Assembly: GCA_963644855.1 (NCBI GenBank)
Contig: CAVIQL010000001.1
Coordinates: 1 to 64,000 of the forward strand
Source of the DNA: UBA6398 sp963644855
Lineage (GTDB): Bacteria > Bacteroidota > Bacteroidia > Bacteroidales > Bacteroidaceae
DNA: 64,000 nt
Reading direction: 5' to 3'
Position 1 is the stretch's first letter, and every line of letters starts with the position of its first letter. The notes under the pieces were generated by a model, which saw only the letters and a program-made list of their open reading frames with translations, had not been told where the DNA came from and made no database searches. Positions 18,239 through 27,505 of the stretch are shown one piece after another. The translations under genes were made by a program, and so were the position numbers.

Positions 18239-18246
18239 CAAAAGTA
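18239..18246 (-). promoter_or_regulatory. Putative -7 box for the TonB receptor gene
   Basis: The minus strand reads TACTTTTG, matching TAnnTTTG, 17 bases upstream of the receptor's ATG. No -33 TTTG lies at normal spacing, as expected of a promoter that needs an activator. Confidence 0.5.
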
Positions 18247-18293
18247 TGATTGCAGTCAAATGTTGCCTAACAGATTTGTTTCATAAAGCATAA

Positions 18294-18317
18294 AGAATCG
18301 TTCATGGTAACAATTCT
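18294..18317. promoter_or_regulatory. Inverted repeat upstream of the fructan-locus promoter (possible operator)
   Basis: AGAATCGTT and AACAATTCT form a 9-bp dyad with one mismatch and a 6-nt spacer. It starts about 48 bases upstream of the -7 box, a plausible distance for an activator site of the AraC-type regulator encoded next door. AraC-type hybrid regulators more often use direct repeats, so this is tentative. The rest of the 348-base gap is promoter and repeat copy 5. Confidence 0.3.
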
Positions 18318-18439
18318 TGGTGTTTTTGTAACAAAACTATGGCTTGAAAGTCGTAGAATAGGGGAGAAGAAACAAAACGTAGGGCAAATGATACGCAAAA
18401 AAAGCAACCTTTTTGGGATTACTTTTGCTGCCGAAAAAA

Positions 18440-18536
18440 TATAAACGGATATCGTTTTTCTAATGTCGGATATTTTTTAAATAATGTCAGACATTGTTTA
18501 AAAAATATCGGTTATTGTTTTTACGATATCCTATGG
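18440..18536. repeat. Mosaic palindromic repeat, copy 5 (clearest 21-bp phasing)
   Basis: A partial unit (18462-18478, GTCGGATATT core) is followed by two full 21-bp units at 18479-18499 (TGTCAGACATTG core) and 18500-18520 (TATCGGTTATTG core). The tail TTACGATATCCTATGG comes next. An inverted tail (AACGGATATCGTTTTTCT) precedes the units. The copy lies downstream of the hybrid regulator's stop codon. Confidence 0.85.
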
Positions 18537-18569
18537 TTGAAAAACACTAAGGCATGGGGCTGAAAACAT

Positions 18570-20762
18570 TCAGCGTTTGGGCGTGTGTCCAAAGAATTCT
18601 TTGTAGCATTTGGTGAAGTAGGCTGGAGAAGAAAAGCCAACTTCGTAGGCAATTTCGGATATTGTGCGTTCGGTAGTGGATATCAGATGTTCGGCGCGGC
18701 GCAAACGGGCCTCTTTTATCAGTTCTACGGGAGATTTTCCGGTGAGTGCTTTGATTTTGCGGTACATCTGCACACGGCTAAGCCCGAGTTTTGCCCCGAT
18801 ATACTCCACGTTTAATTCGCTGTTGCCCATGTTTTCGTGGATTATGGCACGGAAACGTTCTGCAAACGAGTTGTCGATGTCGCCGTTTCCACTATTGTTT
18901 GATTCTTTCTTGGAAGCAGTTGCCGCCGAAGCCCCGCCGAATATATCTTTGAGCCTTTGCCGCCCTTTGAGCAGGTTGTTGACGCGCGAAAGCAGCACCT
19001 TGCCGTTGAAAGGTTTGGTGATATACGCATCAGCTCCGCTTTCGTACCCCTCGGCACGCTGTGTGTCCATTGCGCGAGCAGTTAGTAGAATTACGGGAAT
19101 ATGACTTGTGGCAATATCGCCCTTTAATTGTTTGCACATTTCCAAACCGTCCATCACAGGCATCATGACATCGCTCACAATTAAATCGGGAACAATTTTC
19201 CGAGCTTGCCTGCAGCCGTCTCTACCGTCGTTTGCGGTTTCCACATCATAGTTGTCGCCCAAAAGCGAAGCCACATAGTTGCGCACATCTTCGCAATCTT
19301 CTACCACAAGTATGGTTGGGCGTTCGTCATTATCCCGAGGCGATGTGATTTTGTTGCTTGTGCGCTGGTTTTTACCCTCATCTTTTTCGATGCTACGGTT
19401 CCACTTTTCGATGTTTTCCCATACTTTCCCGCTGATGTCGCAGTCTTCGTTCTGATTTCTGAAGTCAAGAATTTCATCAACGAGTTTGAGCATCACCTGT
19501 GTGTTTTTGTTTACCATCACAAGGGCATCGCGTTGTTTCGAGGTGAGACCTTCGTCTTCCAAAAGCCGTTCCACTGGCCCTGAAATCACGGTTAAAGGTG
19601 TGCGCAAAGCGTGTCCTACGCGCGTAAAGAAGTTGATTTTTGTATTTGCAGCCTCTTCTTTTATCCGGCTCCTCACTACAAACGAACGATATACCACCAC
19701 GGCAATGGCAATTACGAGAAAGCAGATGATTATAGAGAGCACGAGATAAACTTGCTGGTGTGTGTATTGTGCAAGATAGCGGTCGATTTTTCCGTGAAGG
19801 TGTTCGAGTTTTTCCTGTTCGCTTGCCGTTTCGTCGGAGAGCATCATCAGCGCTGCGGCATTGTCTTGCGTAACGAGAGCAGTCTTTAATGAATTGTCGC
19901 GCTGGTATGGTCGCCCTTCAAGAATGTTCATTGCCAGTTCCAAAACCTTGTCGCCTTGTGTGGGATATATACACGAGGCGAGAAACACCTTGTCTTTTAC
20001 GAGCTGCATGCCACCTCCGGAAATAGGCAATGCGTCAATGCCGCAAAACTTCACGTTGTGTTTTATGCCATGAGTCTTCAAGGCTTTCATTGCGCCCGAT
20101 GCTAACCGATCGTTATGCCCGAAAACGAGGTCGAAGTTGGTTTGTCCGCTATTGATAAGCGAGTCCATTGCAGCTTCACCGCTATCTTCGCGCCAGTTGC
20201 TGGGAAGTGTGGCGGTAATCTTGATTCCCGGAAAACGTTTCATGGCTTCGGTAAATCCGCGATGGCGTTCTGTCATTGGCGAAGAGCCTTCCAATCCGCA
20301 AATCTCCACTACATTTCCATGACCATTGAGTTGTGTGCCTATATATTGCCCCATGGTTTCGCCTATATGGTAGTTGTCGGCGCCGATAAAGGCAGTATAT
20401 TTTCCGTTGGCGGTTTTGCGGTCAACGGCAACCACCGGAATTCCGTGGTTCATGGCATTTTCTACCGCCGGAGTGATAGTTTGGGTTTGGTTGGGGGCAA
20501 CAATTATAAGGTTTACGCGATGTTTTACGAAATTGTCGATTTGTCTTATCTGTTCATCGCCGTTGTCGTTGGCCGAGACGAATTCGAGTTTCACATTGTC
20601 GTAGAAATAAGTGGCTATTCTCATTTCTTCGTTCATTTTTTTGCGCCATACGTCTTCGCTGCATTGCGATACGCCGATTACATACTCCTTTTTCTTTTTC
20701 CCACACGAGAGCATGAGAAAAAGTATCAGTATATATATTGTAACAGACGAGAGATTTCGCAT
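18570..20762 (-). CDS. Hybrid two-component regulator with periplasmic sugar-binding sensor, lacking the HATPase domain
   Basis: Numbered from this start (730 aa), the order is: lipobox-like N terminus (LMLSC, Cys20) or signal anchor; periplasmic-binding-protein sensor about 27-310; TM helix about 338-359; HisKA dimerisation domain 376-435 with phospho-acceptor His384 (GHALRTPL); receiver 482-600 with Asp531 (VSDVMMP); AraC-type helix-turn-helix 638-730. The HATPase_c domain that normally lies between HisKA and receiver is absent: only about 47 linker residues are there, in frame. The family model is the Bacteroides fructose sensor BT1754, whose sensor binds fructose. The ATG 11 codons upstream was rejected because a TATATTTG box lies between the two starts. 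It sits next to the genes it probably controls. Confidence 0.9.
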   Translation of the reverse strand: MRNLSSVTIYILILFLMLSCGKKKKEYVIGVSQCSEDVWRKKMNEEMRIATYFYDNVKLEFVSANDNGDEQIRQIDNFVKHRVNLIIVAPNQTQTITPAVENAMNHGIPVVAVDRKTANGKYTAFIGADNYHIGETMGQYIGTQLNGHGNVVEICGLEGSSPMTERHRGFTEAMKRFPGIKITATLPSNWREDSGEAAMDSLINSGQTNFDLVFGHNDRLASGAMKALKTHGIKHNVKFCGIDALPISGGGMQLVKDKVFLASCIYPTQGDKVLELAMNILEGRPYQRDNSLKTALVTQDNAAALMMLSDETASEQEKLEHLHGKIDRYLAQYTHQQVYLVLSIIICFLVIAIAVVVYRSFVVRSRIKEEAANTKINFFTRVGHALRTPLTVISGPVERLLEDEGLTSKQRDALVMVNKNTQVMLKLVDEILDFRNQNEDCDISGKVWENIEKWNRSIEKDEGKNQRTSNKITSPRDNDERPTILVVEDCEDVRNYVASLLGDNYDVETANDGRDGCRQARKIVPDLIVSDVMMPVMDGLEMCKQLKGDIATSHIPVILLTARAMDTQRAEGYESGADAYITKPFNGKVLLSRVNNLLKGRQRLKDIFGGASAATASKKESNNSGNGDIDNSFAERFRAIIHENMGNSELNVEYIGAKLGLSRVQMYRKIKALTGKSPVELIKEARLRRAEHLISTTERTISEIAYEVGFSSPAYFTKCYKEFFGHTPKR

Positions 20763-20782
20763 TTTCAATGGTTGTCCGTTTA

Positions 20783-20790
20783 CAAATATA
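20783..20790 (-). promoter_or_regulatory. Putative -7 box for the hybrid regulator
   Basis: The minus strand reads TATATTTG, 20 bases upstream of the chosen ATG at 20762 and downstream of the longer ORF's first ATG. It therefore decides the start. Confidence 0.55.
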
Positions 20791-20981
20791 GGCATTTATT
20801 ATGATAGAGAAATACATGTGGCGCATTTTCATGGTGTGAAATTTCCATATCATTGAGCAACGCGTAAACAACATGGGGCATCGTGTAAATTCTATCTGAC
20901 CTCGTAAAACCAAGTTCGCATATGCTATAAATCAAAACCTTAACTGGTTTGAAATGGGGCTGTGCAGGGAATGCAACAACA

Positions 20982-21015
20982 AAAAAACGCCATGGCATAC
21001 ACCATGACGTTTTTT
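20982..21015 (-). terminator. Rho-independent terminator after carB
   Basis: A 14-bp stem with one mismatch (AAAAAACGCCATGG / CCATGACGTTTTTT) and a 6-nt loop lies 17 bases beyond the carB stop, with a T-run on the minus strand. Confidence 0.85.
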
Positions 21016-21032
21016 CGATATAAGTTAAGTTG

Positions 21033-24000
21033 TTAGAGATCTTCTTTGCCGTATTCGCTCCAACTCTTTATTGGCAAATCCTCTTCCTTAATGGCACAGA
21101 ATGCATTGATGAAAGCCGAAGCCAAACGGGTGTTGGTTATCAAAGGTACGTTCAAGTCGATAGATGCACGGCGAATCTTATAGCCATTGTCAAGCTCGGT
21201 AGCCGTGAGATCCTTTGGAATGTTCACCACTAAGTCAAACTTATGGTTGTGGAGCATTTCGAGAGCCTGCGGTTCGCCTTGCTCGCTTGGCCAATAAACG
21301 AGATTGTTCTTAATTCCATTCTCTTCGAGATAACGAGATGTGCCGCCCGTGGCATACAATGTATAACCATGTTTTTCGAGCTCGCGACATGCGTCGAGCA
21401 TTTCGGCTTTTTGTTTTGACGATCCCGTAGAAAGCAAAATATTTTGTTTGGGAATGCGATGACCAACTGAGAGCATGCTTAGAAGTAATGCCGAATAAGC
21501 ATCATCACCAAGACAACCAACTTCGCCAGTTGAAGACATGTCAACACCAAGTACAGGGTCGGCTTTTTGTAAACGGTTGAACGAGAACTGACTTGCCTTG
21601 ATACCCACGTAATCCAAGTCGAACAAACTCTTTGTGGGTTTCTCCACTGGAAGACCAAGCATAATTTTTGTGGCAAGTTCGATGAAATTCAACTTCAAAA
21701 CCTTGCTTACAAACGGGAATGAGCGCGAGGAACGAAGATTACATTCAATAACAAGAATCTTGTTGTCGGAAGCCATATATTGAATGTTGAACGGACCATT
21801 GATGTGCAATGCTGCAGCAATTTCGCGGCTTATACGTTTGATCCTTCTTACAGTTTCTACATACAATTTCTGAGGCGGGAATTCGAGGGTCGCATCTCCT
21901 GAGTGCACTCCCGCAAATTCTATATGTTCCGAGATGGCATAAGCCATTACTTCGCCCTTGCTTGCAACGGCATCGAAGTCTATTTCTTTGGCATGCTGTA
22001 TGAATTTGCTCACAACCACAGGGTGATCCTCGCTTACGTTGGCTGCAAGTTTCAAGAAGCGTGAAAGTTCTTCCTCGTTGGAACATACATTCATCGCCGC
22101 GCCCGAAAGCACATACGACGGGCGTACAAGAACCGGGAAACCTACGCGGTCGATAAACTTATGTATGTCGTCCATGTTGGTAAGAGCACTCCATTCTGGC
22201 TGATCAACTCCCATTCTGTTGAGCATGGCGGAGAATTTCTCACGGTCTTCGGCGTTGTCGATATCCTTGGCGGAAGTTCCGAGAATAGGTACGCGCTGCT
22301 CGTCAAGACGCATCGCAAGATTGTTTGGAATCTGACCACCCGTTGAAACAATCACGCCGTGCGGACATTCCAAATCCACAATATCCATTACACGCTCGAA
22401 TGTCAACTCGTCAAAATAAAGACGGTCGCACATATCATAGTCGGTAGATACTGTTTCGGGGTTGTAGTTTATCATTACACTCACATAGCCTGCGCGACGA
22501 ATGGTTTGCAGAGCCTGAACACCGCACCAGTCGAATTCTACAGAGCTACCAATGCGATAAGCTCCCGACCCAAGCACAACAATAGAGCGATGGTCGCGTT
22601 CGTACTCAATGTCGTCTTTACAACCATTGTATGTGAGATACAAATAGTTGGTTTGTGCAGGATATTCTGCGGCAAGAGTATCAATTTGCTTTACATGCGG
22701 CACTATACCAGCCTGCTTGCGACGGGCACGAACCACAAGTATAGCCTCAGCCATCTTCATTTCTTTGCCAAGACCAATTGCGCGGGCTATTTGGAAGTCG
22801 GAGAAACCTTGCAACTTCGCACGACACAACAATTCATTGTCGAGAACGTTGATGTTGGGGCATTTTTTCAGTTTTTCGTTGGTTGTGTAGATATTATAAA
22901 GCTTTTGAAGGAACCATTTGTCTATCTTGGTTAGATCGTGAACTTTATCTATTGAATAACCTTCGGCAAAAGCTTCGTAGATAACAAAAATACGCTTATC
23001 GGTAGGAGCTTTTAAAGCAGCTTCCACGTCTTTGACTTCTAAATCTTTGTTGTCGACGAATCCGTGCATGCCTTGTCCTATCATTCGGAGACCTTTCTGA
23101 ATGACTTCTTCAAAGGTACGACCTATTGCCATTACTTCTCCTACAGATTTCATGCTCGAACCAAGCTCACGGTCTACGCCACGGAATTTACTTAAATCCC
23201 AACGCGGAATTTTACAAACCACGTAGTCAAGAGCAGGCTCAAAGAATGCACTTGTGGTTTTGGTTACAGAGTTTTTAAGTTCAAACAATCCATATCCAAG
23301 TCCCAATTTAGCAGCAACAAAAGCAAGCGGATAACCTGTAGCCTTGGACGCAAGCGCAGAAGAACGGCTCAAACGAGCATTTACTTCTATTACACGATAA
23401 TCGTCAGAGTTTGGATCAAACGCGTATTGCACGTTGCATTCTCCAACAATTCCGATGTGTCGTATGATCTTTATGCTGAGTGCGCGGAGTTTGTGATAGT
23501 CGTGATTGGTAAGCGTTTGTGAAGGAGCGACCACGATACTCTCGCCTGTATGAATTCCAAGAGGATCGAAGTTTTCCATATTGCAGACTGTGATGCAGTT
23601 GTCAAATTTGTCGCGCACTACCTCGTACTCGATTTCTTTCCACCCGCGAAGACTTTTTTCAACGAGTACTTGGGGCGAGAACGAAAAAGCTTTCTCTGCG
23701 AGTTTGTTGAGTTCTTCTTCGTTATCACAGAAACCAGATCCCAAGCCTCCAAGAGCATATGCCGCACGGATAATGATGGGATAGCCGAGTTCTTTGGCTG
23801 CTTTGCGTGCCTGCTCAATTGTTTCACACGCTTCGCTTTTTATGGTTTTGATGTCTATTTCGTTGAGTTTTTCTACGAAAAGTTCGCGGTCTTCTGTGTC
23901 GATAATTGCTTGAACAGGAGTTCCGAGTACACGAACGTTGTATTTTTCGAGCACACCGCTTTTGTATAGAGCTACACCGCAATTCAATGCAGTCTGACCG

Positions 24001-24269
24001 CCGAATGCAAGCATAATTCCTTGTGGACGTTCTTTTTCGATAACTTTTTCCACAAAAAATGGTGTAACAGGCAGGAAATAGATTTGGTCTGCCACACCTT
24101 CGCTCGTCTGAACCGTAGCAATATTAGGATTTATGAGCACCGTCTTTATGCCCTCCTCGCGCAAAGCTTTAAGAGCTTGCGAACCGGAATAATCGAACTC
24201 TCCGGCTTCTCCAATTTTCAAAGCTCCAGAGCCCAACAATAAAACTTTCTTTATATCTGCGTCCTTCAT
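21033..24269 (-). CDS. carB: Carbamoyl-phosphate synthase large subunit
   Basis: CarB makes carbamoyl phosphate from ammonia, bicarbonate and two ATP, feeding pyrimidine and arginine synthesis. The 1078-aa length is full size. Two homologous halves each carry an ATP-grasp fold. The first begins with KVLLLGSGALKIGEAGEFDYSG and the second with SIVVLGSGAYRIGSSVEFDWCG. The C-terminal allosteric domain (MGS-like, about residues 940-1078) has SVGHRIPKQNILLSTGSSKQKAEM and YATGGTSRYLEENG. It follows carA by 10 bases and both follow purF by less than 50 bases, so purine and pyrimidine entry enzymes are probably on one transcript. Confidence 0.97.
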   Translation of the reverse strand: MKDADIKKVLLLGSGALKIGEAGEFDYSGSQALKALREEGIKTVLINPNIATVQTSEGVADQIYFLPVTPFFVEKVIEKERPQGIMLAFGGQTALNCGVALYKSGVLEKYNVRVLGTPVQAIIDTEDRELFVEKLNEIDIKTIKSEACETIEQARKAAKELGYPIIIRAAYALGGLGSGFCDNEEELNKLAEKAFSFSPQVLVEKSLRGWKEIEYEVVRDKFDNCITVCNMENFDPLGIHTGESIVVAPSQTLTNHDYHKLRALSIKIIRHIGIVGECNVQYAFDPNSDDYRVIEVNARLSRSSALASKATGYPLAFVAAKLGLGYGLFELKNSVTKTTSAFFEPALDYVVCKIPRWDLSKFRGVDRELGSSMKSVGEVMAIGRTFEEVIQKGLRMIGQGMHGFVDNKDLEVKDVEAALKAPTDKRIFVIYEAFAEGYSIDKVHDLTKIDKWFLQKLYNIYTTNEKLKKCPNINVLDNELLCRAKLQGFSDFQIARAIGLGKEMKMAEAILVVRARRKQAGIVPHVKQIDTLAAEYPAQTNYLYLTYNGCKDDIEYERDHRSIVVLGSGAYRIGSSVEFDWCGVQALQTIRRAGYVSVMINYNPETVSTDYDMCDRLYFDELTFERVMDIVDLECPHGVIVSTGGQIPNNLAMRLDEQRVPILGTSAKDIDNAEDREKFSAMLNRMGVDQPEWSALTNMDDIHKFIDRVGFPVLVRPSYVLSGAAMNVCSNEEELSRFLKLAANVSEDHPVVVSKFIQHAKEIDFDAVASKGEVMAYAISEHIEFAGVHSGDATLEFPPQKLYVETVRRIKRISREIAAALHINGPFNIQYMASDNKILVIECNLRSSRSFPFVSKVLKLNFIELATKIMLGLPVEKPTKSLFDLDYVGIKASQFSFNRLQKADPVLGVDMSSTGEVGCLGDDAYSALLLSMLSVGHRIPKQNILLSTGSSKQKAEMLDACRELEKHGYTLYATGGTSRYLEENGIKNNLVYWPSEQGEPQALEMLHNHKFDLVVNIPKDLTATELDNGYKIRRASIDLNVPLITNTRLASAFINAFCAIKEEDLPIKSWSEYGKEDL

Positions 24270-24279
24270 GCTATAATGT

Positions 24280-25362
24280 TCATTTAAAGAGTTTCAAATA
24301 TTCGTCAAACAAAAAATCCGTGTCAAGCGGACCACTGCATGCTTCCGGGTGGAATTGTGCGCTGAACCAAGGGCGACTTTTGTGGCGAATGCCCTCGTTT
24401 GAGCCATCATTCATATTTACAAACAATTCTTCCCAATCAGAAGATAGGGTGGAGGCATCAACGGCATAACCATGATTTTGGGTTGTGATGAAACAGCGAT
24501 TTGTTCCGACCTCTCTTACCGGTTGGTTATGACTACGATGCCCATACTTCAACTTATATATTCTTGCACCTGCAGCCTTAGACAACAATTGGTTTCCCAT
24601 GCAAATTCCCATGCATGGACGTACGTCTTTGGATTCAAGAAAACGCTTGATATTTTCAACAGTTTTAGAACAGGTGTCTGGATCGCCAGGACCGTTAGCC
24701 AAGAAAAGGCCATCAAATTCAAGTTCATTGAAATCATAGTCCCAAGGCACGCGAATTACCTCTACACCACGATTGACGAGGCAGCGTATAATATTGTTTT
24801 TTACACCGCAATCAACGAGCACTACTTTCTTGTTGTTATCGTTAGAATTATATCGGATTATCTCTTTGCAAGATACCTTGCTAACAAAATTAACTCCGTT
24901 ATAATTTGCAGTCGGAATATTATCGGGCTCGTCATCAAAAATAATCTTACCCATCATTACACCATGCTCACGCAACGCCTTTGTTAGTGCTCGAGTGTCT
25001 ATACCTGTTATTCCTGGAATGTTTTCACGCTTGAGCCAAGAAGCAAGGCTTTCTACGGCACTCCAATGGCTATATTCTTCGCTATACTCACTAACAATAA
25101 GTGCTGATACATATATTTTGTCGCTCTCCATATAAGTGGCAATACCATTAGGCTCCACGCTAAAAGGTGGCACTCCATAGTTACCAATCAATGGATATGT
25201 GAGCGTTAACAATTGCCCGGCATACGAAGGATCTGTCAAACTCTCCGGGTAACCGGACATTGCCGTATTGAAAACGACTTCACCTGCCACAGGACGTTCC
25301 GCTCCAAACGAATAGCCGTGGAATTTCGTCCCGTCGTCTAAAAGAAGTGTTACTTTTCTCAT
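24280..25362 (-). CDS. carA: Carbamoyl-phosphate synthase small subunit
   Basis: CarA is the glutamine amidotransferase subunit that supplies ammonia to CarB. The N-terminal CPSase_sm_chain domain covers about residues 3-130 (DDGTKFHGYSFGA, FNTAMSGYPESLTDPSY). The class I glutaminase follows, with the nucleophile in PCMGICMGNQLL. The His/Glu pair lies in QFHPEACSGP. The usual GICLGHQ is GICMGNQ here, a variation away from the catalytic Cys. The 360-aa length is normal. Its start lies 39 bases past the purF stop. Confidence 0.97.
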   Translation of the reverse strand: MRKVTLLLDDGTKFHGYSFGAERPVAGEVVFNTAMSGYPESLTDPSYAGQLLTLTYPLIGNYGVPPFSVEPNGIATYMESDKIYVSALIVSEYSEEYSHWSAVESLASWLKRENIPGITGIDTRALTKALREHGVMMGKIIFDDEPDNIPTANYNGVNFVSKVSCKEIIRYNSNDNNKKVVLVDCGVKNNIIRCLVNRGVEVIRVPWDYDFNELEFDGLFLANGPGDPDTCSKTVENIKRFLESKDVRPCMGICMGNQLLSKAAGARIYKLKYGHRSHNQPVREVGTNRCFITTQNHGYAVDASTLSSDWEELFVNMNDGSNEGIRHKSRPWFSAQFHPEACSGPLDTDFLFDEYLKLFK

Positions 25363-25401
25363 CGATTTATATGTTTAGAATAGTCTGCTTATGCCGACCT
25401 T

Positions 25402-27294
25402 TTATTTTTTCTGCTTAAGATATATGTTTTCAAAATAATCCACGAAAGCCTGGTTTACTCGCTTCGTTCCGCCGGGGGTAGGATAATTGCCACTAAAATA
25501 CCAATCGCCAGGAGAGGTTGGGCAAGCCTTGTGCAATCCTTCAAGAGTTTGGAATACGATGGATATTTCTGCGTTTACATCCTTGGCTTTCAATATGGCA
25601 GCCATTTTATTCGAGATATCTTCATCGGTAAAAGGAGCATAGATATCCTTTACACAGTTCAACATTTCTTCGGCAGGACGTTTCAATTGTTCTTTACATT
25701 TTTTGTAGGTTTCTGAAATCACATAACGTTTGCCTGCGTCATTGAGCAAACTCATTGCTGCACGAAAGGCAATGAATTCCTGCAAACTGGGCATGTCTAT
25801 ACCATAATAATCGGGATAACGTATTTGGGGAGCAGACGAGCAAACCACGATTCTTTTAGGTTCAAGCCTGTCGAGTATTCTTATAATACTCTCGCGCAAA
25901 GTGGTTCCACGTACGATACTATCATCAATAATCACAAGATTATCAACTTTAGGCTGCACGCTCCCATAAGTAATATCATATACGTGGGCAACGAGATCGT
26001 TACGGCTATTTCCTTCGGCTATAAACGTACGCATCTTGATATCTTTCCACGCAACTTTTTCTTGACGCACCCGATGATTCAAAATCTCCATTAATTCTTC
26101 ATGCTTGGGCGTATGGGCAAGTGCTTCTATCGCTTCTACTTTCTTCTTGTTGAGATATTCATTAAAACTCTCCATCATTCCATAGAAAGCAGACTCTGCC
26201 GTATTTGGAATAAAAGAGAAAACAGTGTGGTCGATATCATTGTCAACCGCATCTAATATCTGCTCCAACAAGCCAGCTCCAAGAGCCTTACGTTCTTTGT
26301 AAATATCTGTATCACTACCACGGCTGAAGTAAATGCGCTCGAATGAGCAGGCTGCAAATTTCTTGGGTTCCAAAATCTGTTCGAAACGAACTTCTCCTTT
26401 TTTGTTGACAATTATAGCCTGTCCCGGTTTCAATTCATTTACTTTGTCAACGCTCAAATTGAAAGTAGTTTGAATTACTGGTCGCTCCGAAGCCACAACC
26501 ACTTGATTTTCGTCTTTATACCAAAAAGCCGGACGTATTCCCCAAGGATCGCGCATCGCAATAGTTTCGCCGCTTCCCGTTATGGCGCAAATCACATATC
26601 CTCCGTCCCATAGAGGAGAAGATTCGCGAAAAACTTTGGCAATATCTATATTGTTTTCGATGTATTCTGAAAGTTGCTTGTCATCGTAACCTTTGGCTTG
26701 CCCTTCCTTATAAATACGATCGTTTTCTCTGTCAAGCCTATGTCCGAGTTGTTCGAGCATTAGGTATGTATCAGCATTGTAGCGTGGGTGTTGTCCTTGG
26801 GCTGTTAGATGTTCAAAGACCTCTTCTACATTTGTTATATTGAAATTACCACAAATACAAAGGTTTCTTGCGGGCCAACTATGGCGGCGCAAAAATGGGT
26901 GTATATATGCCAACCCAGCGCGTCCTGTTGTTGAGTATCGCAAATGCCCCATATAGATTTCTCCAGCGTAGGGCAAATGTTTTTCTGCAAATACCGCATC
27001 GGTTTCCTGTTCTGGTGAAACGCTGTTGAGTTTTTCTGCTACATTGCCGAAAATTTCTTGTATTGCGGTGTTCCCCATCGCTCTTTCGCGATAGATATAC
27101 TCTTCTCCGGCAGGCGCATGCATTTTGATACAAGCTAATCCTGCTCCTTCTTGTCCGCGATTGTGCTGTTTCTCCATCATCAGATAGAGTTTGTTCAGCC
27201 CATAGCGCCAAGTTCCGTAGTTTTCTTGATAATAAGTAAGCGGTTTTAACAGACGCACGAGCGCTACACCGCATTCATGTTTCAGTGGCTCCAT
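25402..27294 (-). CDS. purF: Amidophosphoribosyltransferase (long Bacteroidales type)
   Basis: This Ntn-hydrolase is the first committed enzyme of purine synthesis: it moves the glutamine amide to PRPP. The likely nucleophile is Cys8 after a short pro-sequence (MEPLKHE), so cleavage before Cys8 is expected. The PRPP-binding site is intact in NLVIIDDSIVRGTTLRESI. At 630 residues it is longer than the about 500-aa E. coli enzyme, with extra sequence in the middle and at the C-terminal end (DVNAEISIVFQTLEGLHKACP...), which is the usual Bacteroidales pattern. It heads the purF-carA-carB run. Confidence 0.93.
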   Translation of the reverse strand: MEPLKHECGVALVRLLKPLTYYQENYGTWRYGLNKLYLMMEKQHNRGQEGAGLACIKMHAPAGEEYIYRERAMGNTAIQEIFGNVAEKLNSVSPEQETDAVFAEKHLPYAGEIYMGHLRYSTTGRAGLAYIHPFLRRHSWPARNLCICGNFNITNVEEVFEHLTAQGQHPRYNADTYLMLEQLGHRLDRENDRIYKEGQAKGYDDKQLSEYIENNIDIAKVFRESSPLWDGGYVICAITGSGETIAMRDPWGIRPAFWYKDENQVVVASERPVIQTTFNLSVDKVNELKPGQAIIVNKKGEVRFEQILEPKKFAACSFERIYFSRGSDTDIYKERKALGAGLLEQILDAVDNDIDHTVFSFIPNTAESAFYGMMESFNEYLNKKKVEAIEALAHTPKHEELMEILNHRVRQEKVAWKDIKMRTFIAEGNSRNDLVAHVYDITYGSVQPKVDNLVIIDDSIVRGTTLRESIIRILDRLEPKRIVVCSSAPQIRYPDYYGIDMPSLQEFIAFRAAMSLLNDAGKRYVISETYKKCKEQLKRPAEEMLNCVKDIYAPFTDEDISNKMAAILKAKDVNAEISIVFQTLEGLHKACPTSPGDWYFSGNYPTPGGTKRVNQAFVDYFENIYLKQKK

Positions 27295-27348
27295 AATTTC
27301 AACTTAAACATGCGCACACAACACACACGTTTTTGTAATTTGAAAAAC

Positions 27349-27387
27349 GCCCGGATTTCCGGGCTTTTATATTTCTTTGCAAAGGTA
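27349..27387 (-). promoter_or_regulatory. purF promoter box and leader hairpin (possible attenuator)
   Basis: The minus strand has a TACCTTTG box at 27380-27387. A GC-rich hairpin, GCCCGG / CCGGGC with an ATTT loop (27349-27364), lies about 10 bases after the expected transcription start and is followed by GTTTTTC. It is a terminator-like structure inside the purF leader, distinct from the terminator of the upstream ribosomal-protein transcript. It could be an attenuator or a second terminator for that upstream transcript. Confidence 0.5.
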
Positions 27388-27430
27388 CTTAAAATAGTAT
27401 TGCAAATACTTGTGTAGGGGCATAAAAAAA

Positions 27431-27467
27431 GCAAGAACACGTTTTTGAAATCAACGCTGTTTCTTGC
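27431..27467 (-). terminator. Terminator of the rpmB-rpmG-DUF4295 transcript
   Basis: GCAAGAA (27431-27437) pairs with TTCTTGC (27461-27467) and is followed on the minus strand by seven T. It starts 39 bases past the DUF4295 stop. Confidence 0.7.
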
Positions 27468-27505
27468 CTCATTTATACTGTTTATCAGATTTATCTGAAT
27501 TACGA

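Noticed and set aside
20816..20980. Further repeat copy between the hybrid regulator and carB
   Set aside because: Short resemblances such as TCTATCTGACCTCGTAAAACC lack the 21-bp dyad and the tail in the correct order.
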